From: Thermomicrobiales bacterium
GTDB taxonomy: Bacteria; Chloroflexota; Chloroflexia; Thermomicrobiales; UBA6265
NCBI GenBank assembly: GCA_025937615.1
Contig: JAICRA010000044.1
Location: forward strand, 1 to 8,671
Reading direction: 5' to 3'
Length of the DNA stretch: 8,671 nucleotides
Shown here: one piece after another, positions 1-4,925 of the stretch
How positions within the stretch are numbered: position 1 is the first letter of the stretch
Layout: each line of letters opens with the position of its first letter
Notes under the pieces: model-generated
Seen by the model: the letters and a program-made list of their open reading frames with translations, nothing else
What the model was told of the DNA's origin: nothing
The model's database searches: none
Made by a program: the position numbers and the translations under genes

Positions 1-192
1 CCAGGTGCCGCACGTCACTTCGAGCAGTTTCCGGTTTCCGCTGGGTTGGAGAAACTTCGCCTCCTTCTGTCCGGAATACGCGATACCGACTACGGTGTTG
101 AGTTGATAGGCGACGTAGGGATTACAAGCCACTTTGGCGATGTGCTTCGTAGGGCTAAGGTTCCCTCCCGAATCGTAAGAGTCGTGGAGTAA
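1..192 (+). CDS. C-terminal fragment of an unrecognised protein
   Basis: Frame 1 is open from the first base to a TAA at 190-192 and encodes 63 residues; the start lies outside the window. The peptide ends in GDVLRRAKVPSRIVRVVE. It has mixed hydrophobic and charged residues, as expected of a soluble alpha/beta domain, and no membrane helix or metal-binding motif. I do not recognise the family. GC content is about 55 percent by hand count, clearly below the other genes here, which may mean a different origin such as horizontal acquisition. That the frame is real is supported by its uninterrupted length to the window edge and by ordinary amino-acid use. It is followed by about 220 bp of non-coding DNA that contains a plus-strand terminator. 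Confidence 0.6.
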   Translation, partial: PGAARHFEQFPVSAGLEKLRLLLSGIRDTDYGVELIGDVGITSHFGDVLRRAKVPSRIVRVVE

Positions 193-412
193 TCTCACCA
201 AACCCACTTGTTGTCACTTTCAACGCCCTTCCGATAACGCCGAGCGATTTGTGAACGAGTGGGGACTCGCTGCAGAGATCAAATCTTGGTGGGAATTCCC
301 GGGCCTTTTTGGGGGGTCTCGCCGTCGGCCTGTGGCCTCCGGTCGAGCCCAGGAGGGGCGATCCGGCCGCAGAAAGTGCGGCCGTTTTTCTATGGGCTCG
401 CCCATCCGTGAC
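193..412. other. Non-coding gap between convergent genes
   Basis: This gap lies between the stop of the left-edge gene and the stop of the cytochrome gene on the other strand. Short open frames cross it, but they run through the terminator hairpin and have no ribosome-binding site or recognisable protein. It holds a perfect 10-bp palindrome, GGGAATTCCC, at 291-300 and the hairpin terminator at 364-389. I looked for a tRNA, because GGTCGAGCC at 341-349 resembles a T-loop, but found no cloverleaf. Confidence 0.5.
364..389 (+). terminator. Rho-independent terminator, CGGCCGC stem
   Basis: A perfect 7-bp stem, CGGCCGC (364-370) with GCGGCCG (378-384), closes a 7-nt loop AGAAAGT and is followed directly by TTTTT (385-389). 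The T-run makes it a plus-strand terminator, so it should stop transcription from the left-edge gene. It also lies only about 30 bp past the stop of the convergent cytochrome gene, but on that strand the stem has no T-tail. Its core matches two other hairpins in the window, at 1434-1466 and 8080-8106. Confidence 0.75.
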
Positions 413-1309
413 TCAGCCCGAAGGGCGCGATAGTCGCCTTTCCCCGGGCGGCTCGGCAGGGACCGACCCGAGATACCTCCACAGCGCCTTCAGCTCCTCG
501 TCCGTCATGTTGCGAAACTGCTTCCACGGCATGATCTCGTGCAGCATCGCTCCGTTCGGGCGGCGCCCCTCGCGCATGGCAGTGAAGAAATCCTGCTCGC
601 TCCATCCCGACAGGCCTGTCGGCGTCAGGTTCGTCGACGGCGGCGCGCCGGGTGCCGCCATTGGACGGCCGGCGAGATTCGAACCATGACAGGAGCGGCA
701 CGAGGCGATGTCTGCCAGATAGCGGCCGTACGCAGCGGTCGGTCCCGGGCTGACTCCGGCGGGTCGTGCGAACGGAGGAGTCTTGGGTGCGGCCAGCAGG
801 GGGAGCTTGCCTGTCGCCAGCAGGGCCCGGCCCAGAAGCCGGAGATGCGTGGCCGGAAGTTCCCGATCTGCTGGAGGAAGCTCACGGAGGTAGCCGAGAA
901 TGGCCCCGAGGTCCTCGTCCGTGAGGTGCACGTAGACCTCGCTCGGCATGAGGATCAGCGATGAGCCGTCCGGGCGGACGCCATGGCGGATGGCACGCAC
1001 GAAGTCGTTGTCGGTCCGGCCGTTTCCGACGCCGCCACGACCTCGGGTGAGATTCGTCCCGACGGCGAGCCCGATCGCCCCCGCGTCCAGGTACAGCGCG
1101 CCGCCACCATCCGAGCCGTGACAGGTCGCGCAGCCGATGCTCTGGTAGAGATGCCCCCCGCGCGACACTGAGGCGCTGTCACTCTCGGCGGATACCGGCG
1201 ATGCCGCGACGACGTACTTCCGCTTGAGGCGGTACTCACTGCCGATGAGGGTGGCCCCCAGCAGGCAGAGGACGATCACTGCAAGGGCCAGCAACAGGTT
1301 CCGGATCAT
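413..1309 (-). CDS. Membrane-anchored diheme cytochrome c
   Basis: This 298-residue protein has two class I cytochrome c domains and is probably an electron carrier on the periplasmic face of the membrane. Residues 4-23 form a hydrophobic N-terminal helix without a clear cleavage site, so it is most likely an anchor as well as the export signal. The first heme site is C60-A-T-C63-H64, with Met121 (LILMPS) as the probable distal ligand. The second is C204-R-S-C207-H208, with Met260 (EIMPW) as the probable ligand. Both domains have the FxxAxRxGxRPxG and LTDEDLxAxxxYL-type helices seen in diheme subunits of membrane dehydrogenases (COG2010 type). No dehydrogenase or oxidase subunit lies next to it, so the partner is unknown. 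The ATG at 1307-1309 is preceded by no good Shine-Dalgarno sequence, but it puts the anchor helix exactly at the N-terminus. Confidence 0.93.
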   Translation of the reverse strand: MIRNLLLALAVIVLCLLGATLIGSEYRLKRKYVVAASPVSAESDSASVSRGGHLYQSIGCATCHGSDGGGALYLDAGAIGLAVGTNLTRGRGGVGNGRTDNDFVRAIRHGVRPDGSSLILMPSEVYVHLTDEDLGAILGYLRELPPADRELPATHLRLLGRALLATGKLPLLAAPKTPPFARPAGVSPGPTAAYGRYLADIASCRSCHGSNLAGRPMAAPGAPPSTNLTPTGLSGWSEQDFFTAMREGRRPNGAMLHEIMPWKQFRNMTDEELKALWRYLGSVPAEPPGERRLSRPSG

Positions 1310-1433
1310 GTGAACCGAGGTGCTTTCAAGCGAGGCAAACCTTCAATGGAAGATGTTCGTCCGTGAGAGACGCGTCGACGCTGACATTCCGAGCTCTATT
1401 GCGGCAATCAGGCCAATAAGGCGACAAGCGAAA

Positions 1434-1466
1434 GCAAGACGGCCGCGAAAAACGCGGCCGTCTTGC
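1434..1466 (-). terminator. 14-bp perfect hairpin, probable terminator of the YCII-domain gene
   Basis: GCAAGACGGCCGCG (1434-1447) and its exact complement (1453-1466) form a 14-bp perfect stem around a 5-base loop that reads TTTTT on the minus strand. It starts 22 bp after the stop of the YCII-domain gene. On that strand the stem is followed by TTTCGCTTG, a short, imperfect T-tail. On the plus strand the loop is A-rich, like the other two hairpins of this family in the window. Terminator function is inferred from its position and stability. Confidence 0.7.
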
Positions 1467-1488
1467 CTGTCGGGTACTGCGAGCTCGC

Positions 1489-1920
1489 CTACTCGCTGCT
1501 CTTCGAGAGCCTGGTGCGAAGCTCGTTCTCTCTGGCCGCGATCTCCGGGCCGAAGTCCTCCGATTCCCAGATCGGCCGGATCTCGAGGTCGCTCGGACCC
1601 GGCATCGGATTGGGGCACCGCTTCGCCCACTCGACCGCTTCTTCCATCGACCGGACCTGCCAGATCCAGTACCCCGCTACCAGCTCCTTCGTCTCGGCGA
1701 AGGGGCCGTCGGTGACCGAGCGCCTGGTGCCATCGAAGTGGATCCGCTTGCCGAACCTGCTCGGCTTGAGACCGTCACCGGCGAGCATGATCCCGGCCTC
1801 GACCAGCTCCTCGTTGAACCTGCCCATCTGCTCGAACATCTCCTCGGCGCCTTCCATCTCGAGCGGATGCGACTCTGCTTCAGACTCTCTGGTCGCCTTC
1901 ACGATGACCATGACCCGCAT
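1489..1920 (-). CDS. YCII-related DGPF-domain protein
   Basis: This 143-residue protein belongs to the YCII-related/DGPF family (dimeric alpha-beta barrel fold). The family hallmark T-D-G-P-F-x-E-x-K-E is at residues 70-79, followed by LVAGYWIWQVRSMEEAVEWAKRCP at about 80-103. The N-terminal strand MRVMVIVKAT and the helix EEMFEQMGRFNEELVEAG are also typical. Biochemical roles in this family are mostly unknown. Many members sit beside an ECF sigma factor, but none is visible here. The last 25 residues are charged and lie beyond the core domain. The start is well supported: GGAGGT (1924-1929) lies 3 bases upstream of the ATG, the best ribosome-binding site in the window. It appears to be monocistronic, with a strong hairpin after the stop. 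Confidence 0.92.
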   Translation of the reverse strand: MRVMVIVKATRESEAESHPLEMEGAEEMFEQMGRFNEELVEAGIMLAGDGLKPSRFGKRIHFDGTRRSVTDGPFAETKELVAGYWIWQVRSMEEAVEWAKRCPNPMPGPSDLEIRPIWESEDFGPEIAARENELRTRLSKSSE

Positions 1921-1923
1921 GTG

Positions 1924-1929
1924 ACCTCC
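1924..1929 (-). promoter_or_regulatory. Strong Shine-Dalgarno of the YCII-domain gene
   Basis: The minus strand reads GGAGGTCACATG, which places a full GGAGGT three bases before the ATG at 1918-1920. This fixes the start. It stands out because most other genes here have weak or no Shine-Dalgarno sequence. Confidence 0.75.
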
Positions 1930-1971
1930 GTAGGGTTGGGAGCGGCCCCGACGGCCTGCTCTATCATGCGT

Positions 1972-1981
1972 CGTTCGAACG
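1972..1981. promoter_or_regulatory. Palindrome CGTTCGAACG, possible operator
   Basis: This is a perfect 10-bp palindrome about 52 bp upstream of the YCII-domain start and 39 bp past the stop of the first kinase gene. The minus-strand sequence CATGAT at 1962-1967 just downstream of it could be part of a -10 element, but no good -35 element fits. It could be a regulator site. A palindrome of this length can also occur by chance in high-GC DNA. Confidence 0.25.
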
Positions 1982-2010
1982 TACGGGAATTCGACATCTG
2001 CGCCCAGACT

Positions 2011-2027
2011 TGGGCTGGCCTAGCCCA
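2011..2027 (-). terminator. Weak hairpin overlapping the stop codon of the first kinase gene
   Basis: TGGGCT (2011-2016) and AGCCCA (2022-2027) can pair over a 5-base loop. The stop codon (2020-2022) lies inside the hairpin. On the minus strand it is followed by AGTCTGGGC with no T-run, so termination here is doubtful. It is listed because no other terminator is visible between this gene and the next one on the same strand. Confidence 0.25.
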
Positions 2028-3672
2028 CGGGCCGCACCCGCCGCCCAACCCGCAGTTCCCGTCCCTCCTGCGACAGAAGCACTTCCGCCACGCGGCGCGC
2101 ATCCGCCGGCAGCGGCCGGTGCCTCGCCCACCAGCGCTCGGCTCGGTCGGCGGTCCACGCCGATTCGAGGGAGATGGCGGCGAGTCGGCTGCTCACCGTT
2201 TCGGCGCTGTCCGGGCGGTGCGCCGGGTCCTTCTCCAGGCACTGCATGACAAGGTCTTCGAGCGGAGCGGGGAGCGGCGTCGCGTGAGTGGTCGAAGGCC
2301 TCGGCGGTGGCGTGTGAGCATGATGGTACATCATCTCCACGACGGTGTTGCCGTCGAATACGAGCCTGCCGGTCAGCAGCCAGTACGCGACACACCCCAG
2401 CGCGTACAGGTCAACCCGATGATCGGTGTCGGCAACACCGAGCACGACCTCCGGCGCCATGAACGCCGGGGTGCCGCTGGTGCTGCTCTCGGCACTGAGC
2501 TTCACGGCCTCATCCGCGGAATTCCGCGCGGCATCGAGCTTGACCAGGCCGAAGTCGAGCACCTTCGCGAAATCGAAGGTCGTCCCCGCGCGACTGACCA
2601 CGACGTTCGCCGGCTTGATGTCACGATGCACCAGCCCATTGCCGTGTGCGTCCTGCAGCGAAGAGCAGACCTGGCGGAGGATGTGCACCACCCGTTCCGC
2701 GGGCAGCGGTCCGTATTGACGGACCAGGGTATCGAGATCCACGCCGTCGAGCAGTTCCATCACGTAGTAGAGCCTGCCGTCCTCGGTGGCGCCGAAGTCG
2801 AAGAGCTGCACCGTGTGCGGGGACCTGAGCGCGGCGGTCGCACGGGCCTCGCGCTCGAATCGCCTGAGGAGCAGTTGCGGGTCACCGAACATCTGCGGCC
2901 GGATGAGCTTGATCGCCGCGGGCCGAATCAGCAGGCGGTGCCGCGCCCGCCAGACTTCCCCCATCCCTCCCCCGCCGATCCTTTCCTCGAGGACGTACTG
3001 CCCCAGCTCATTCGCCTCGGCCACCTGCCGGCGAAGGCCGTACGTAACCCGGGATACGACGGTAGCCAGCGTCGTGCCCAGGATGCTCCAGAGCACGGTG
3101 TTGAGGGTCATGTAATGCTTCTGGAAGGCCGGAGTGAATTCGGGCAGGAGCGCCGTGGGATCATGGCGCACGATGCACATCACCACAGTCGGGAGGAAAG
3201 CCAGCGCCGAGAGCAGCATGGTTCGGCGCGGCCGCGACGGGACCAGGATGGCCCGGATCATGACGGTGACGGTCAGGGCGAGCAGCACCTGAAGGATCTG
3301 GCTGCCGTCATCCAGTATCATGAGCGACAGGAAACCGCAGGCCACGACAATGCTGAGGGCGTCGAGCCTCCCGAGGAGCGGCACGGAGAGCCTTGAGCGC
3401 CTGACCAGGAGCCAGAGCACTCCCATCGTCGAGCTGGCGGCGAGGTGCCCGTAGGCGACCGGCGCGGTCACCACGGCGCCGAACGGTGCGCCGCCGACCA
3501 GCACCATGCTGGCGAGAAGGAAGAGGTAGAAGCCAAACGACACGAGGAACAGCGTCTTGCCGACCAGCGCGAGACGCTCCCGCACGAACTCCAGCCCGTT
3601 GGAGGTGTCGAGTCCTCGCTCGAGGAGGCCACTTGCGCCGGAATCGGTCGGGAAAGTCGGCGATGTGGGCAT
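2020..3672 (-). CDS. Serine/threonine protein kinase with N-terminal multi-pass membrane domain
   Basis: This 550-residue Hanks-type kinase is numbered from the ATG at 3670-3672. About six hydrophobic segments lie near residues 39-61, 63-90, 104-121, 124-144, 151-169 and 189-208. A charged linker (about 209-224) follows, then a complete kinase domain. The glycine loop IGGGGMGEV is at 232-240, catalytic Lys255 in AAIKLI, helix-C Glu275, HRD at 349-351 with Lys353 and Asn356, DFG at 373-375, the TSGTP activation segment near 398-402 and APE at 406-408. All catalytic residues are present. An even number of helices would keep both ends in the cytoplasm. The membrane part is probably the sensor; its ligand is unknown. 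The frame stays open upstream to an ATG at 3750 and a TTG at 3810. I chose 3672 because the extra residues look unlike a conserved domain, but no start has a good ribosome-binding site. It is probably a single-gene unit. Confidence 0.93.
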   Translation of the reverse strand: MPTSPTFPTDSGASGLLERGLDTSNGLEFVRERLALVGKTLFLVSFGFYLFLLASMVLVGGAPFGAVVTAPVAYGHLAASSTMGVLWLLVRRSRLSVPLLGRLDALSIVVACGFLSLMILDDGSQILQVLLALTVTVMIRAILVPSRPRRTMLLSALAFLPTVVMCIVRHDPTALLPEFTPAFQKHYMTLNTVLWSILGTTLATVVSRVTYGLRRQVAEANELGQYVLEERIGGGGMGEVWRARHRLLIRPAAIKLIRPQMFGDPQLLLRRFEREARATAALRSPHTVQLFDFGATEDGRLYYVMELLDGVDLDTLVRQYGPLPAERVVHILRQVCSSLQDAHGNGLVHRDIKPANVVVSRAGTTFDFAKVLDFGLVKLDAARNSADEAVKLSAESSTSGTPAFMAPEVVLGVADTDHRVDLYALGCVAYWLLTGRLVFDGNTVVEMMYHHAHTPPPRPSTTHATPLPAPLEDLVMQCLEKDPAHRPDSAETVSSRLAAISLESAWTADRAERWWARHRPLPADARRVAEVLLSQEGRELRVGRRVRPVG

Positions 3673-4226
3673 GTCACTCACATTCGATGTGTCCTCGTGC
3701 CCGGGACCGATGCGAACCCGGGAACGCCCGGCCTCGTACCGCTGAGACATATGCAATACTCGGGATCTGAGAGAGCAAGGTACGGTGAAGACCGGTATGA
3801 GTGCCAGCAAGCATTACGCGGGCTCGGCCCGTTGATGACCCGCAGGAGCTCTGCTGGCTCCGCCAGCCGTGCAAGCGGAAGCCGGAATTGTCCCGAGCCC
3901 AACCCGACAGTTTCCGATGGCAGTGAAACCACTCGAGCAGTTGTTGGCACGATGCTGGAATCCGACTGAATAGATGCGGCGCTCTGATCAGGAGAGTCGA
4001 GTTTCGAGCCCAGAAGGGCAACTGAAGGGCCAGCTAATGACCAAAGGTCGCACCCCGGCCATCGTGGATTTGCGGCTGAGACACCTCGTAGGCCGAGCCT
4101 GAGCTCAGAACTCAGGATGCGGGGGGCGGCACTTGATCGTCACTTGACCCCACTCTCGTACTTTCGCGCCACGTTCCTTGGCCGGCGATCCCGCCAGAAG
4201 CATCCGACCCGCCAAATGAGACTGCT
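3673..4226. other. Divergent intergenic region between kinase and Ig-like lipoprotein
   Basis: This 554-bp stretch should hold the promoters of both divergent genes. I see no convincing sigma-70 pair for either. Small hairpins are present: CCCGGG at 3700-3705 with 3717-3722 around 11 bases (in the leader of the kinase gene if it starts at 3672), GCTGGC/GCCAGC at 3853-3867 with a 3-base loop, and CCTGAG/CTCAGG at 4098-4116. A short direct repeat of GAAGGGC occurs near 4015-4040. Frames crossing it show no recognisable protein. The kinase frame itself stays open to 3810, so part of this region could be its N-terminus. Confidence 0.4.
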
Positions 4227-4871
4227 ATGCGCTTCCCCAACCTCCGCCCGCTCTTGCTCGGAGTCATCTCAGCCTGCGGTGACGCCACTGCTCCACCCGT
4301 CACGACCTTTGCGATTTCCCCCGGCAGTCTCGAGCTGTCGGAAGGCCGCTTCGCTTCACTCACGCTGCGGACGAGCATGCCTGATTACCGCCTCCCCGGC
4401 CTCACATACTGGTCATACGTTTCAGATGATCGCTCGGGCGGTGGCGGGGTAGGATTCTCGGAAGGCTTCCTGCTTCCGTGGCCGCAAGAGGTGAGTGTGC
4501 ACGCGTGGGGAGCGACGACCGGTCGAGTCATTGTCGAACATGTGTCGGCGCTGCTGGCAGATACCATTCCGATCAGAGTGTACGGCGTCTCAGTCGCGGC
4601 CGTGACTCTGGAGCCGGTCTCCGGCTCGATCAGTGTGGGCGAATGGACTGATCTCTACCCCCGGATAGTCGACAGCGTCGGGGTCAATCTGCAGCGCTTC
4701 ATCACGTGGTCGTCCAGTGACTCGTCTGTCGCGAGCATCGAGTACTGGTCCAGCAGCGGATTCAGTGCCGGGTTTTCGCGTGTGTGGGGGCTCAGGCCGG
4801 GGACGGCGACTGTCTCAGCGACTGTCGATGGCGTGACCGCTGACTTCACGATTTCCGTTACCGGACCGTAG
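4227..4871 (+). CDS. Lipoprotein with tandem Ig-like (Big_2-type) modules
   Basis: This is a 214-residue secreted protein. The N-terminus has an Arg, a hydrophobic stretch LLLGVI and then I-S-A-C17, a plausible lipobox with Cys17 as the lipidated residue; the run of small residues and Thr/Pro after it fits a lipoprotein tether. Residues about 124-212 form a bacterial Ig-like module of the Big_2 kind. It begins with VTLEPVSGSISVGE, has the central FITWSSSDSSVASI and ends in GLRPGTATVSATVDG. Residues about 27-119 look like a second, more diverged copy starting FAISPGSLELSEG. Such modules usually serve in surface adhesion or as structural spacers. No catalytic motif is visible, so the ligand is unknown. 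The ATG at 4227 is favoured because it puts the lipobox at the right distance; the ribosome-binding site is weak. The gene converges with the second kinase gene, with 54 bp between stops. Confidence 0.85.
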   Translation: MRFPNLRPLLLGVISACGDATAPPVTTFAISPGSLELSEGRFASLTLRTSMPDYRLPGLTYWSYVSDDRSGGGGVGFSEGFLLPWPQEVSVHAWGATTGRVIVEHVSALLADTIPIRVYGVSVAAVTLEPVSGSISVGEWTDLYPRIVDSVGVNLQRFITWSSSDSSVASIEYWSSSGFSAGFSRVWGLRPGTATVSATVDGVTADFTISVTGP

Positions 4872-4925
4872 TTCCAGAGGACGTGCTCGCGTAAGGAATG
4901 GGCGGTCCAGGAGACGGGGCGCGAT

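Noticed and set aside
301..365. Possible tRNA, from a T-loop-like GGTCGAGCC
   Set aside because: No acceptor, D or anticodon stems can be drawn around it, and the invariant TTC of the T-loop is missing.
1738..3396. Plus-strand open frame of 552 codons opposite the first kinase gene
   Set aside because: It is an antisense shadow: very rich in Arg, His and Pro, no recognisable domain, and it overlaps a kinase with all catalytic motifs on the other strand. High GC makes long antisense frames common.
3700..3722. GGGTTCGCATC on the minus strand resembling a tRNA T-arm
   Set aside because: The pairing is a simple CCCGGG inverted repeat with an 11-base loop; no cloverleaf fits.
3674..4021. Minus-strand open frame of 115 codons upstream of the first kinase gene
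   Set aside because: It overlaps the kinase frame's upstream extension, has no recognisable domain or ribosome-binding site, and has an amino-acid mix typical of non-coding DNA.
4112..4378. Minus-strand open frame of 88 codons opposite the lipoprotein start
   Set aside because: No motif or ribosome-binding site, and it is antisense to a convincing signal peptide.
4872..4925. Search for a terminator between the convergent lipoprotein and kinase genes
   Set aside because: No stem of useful length followed by a T-run is visible on either strand.
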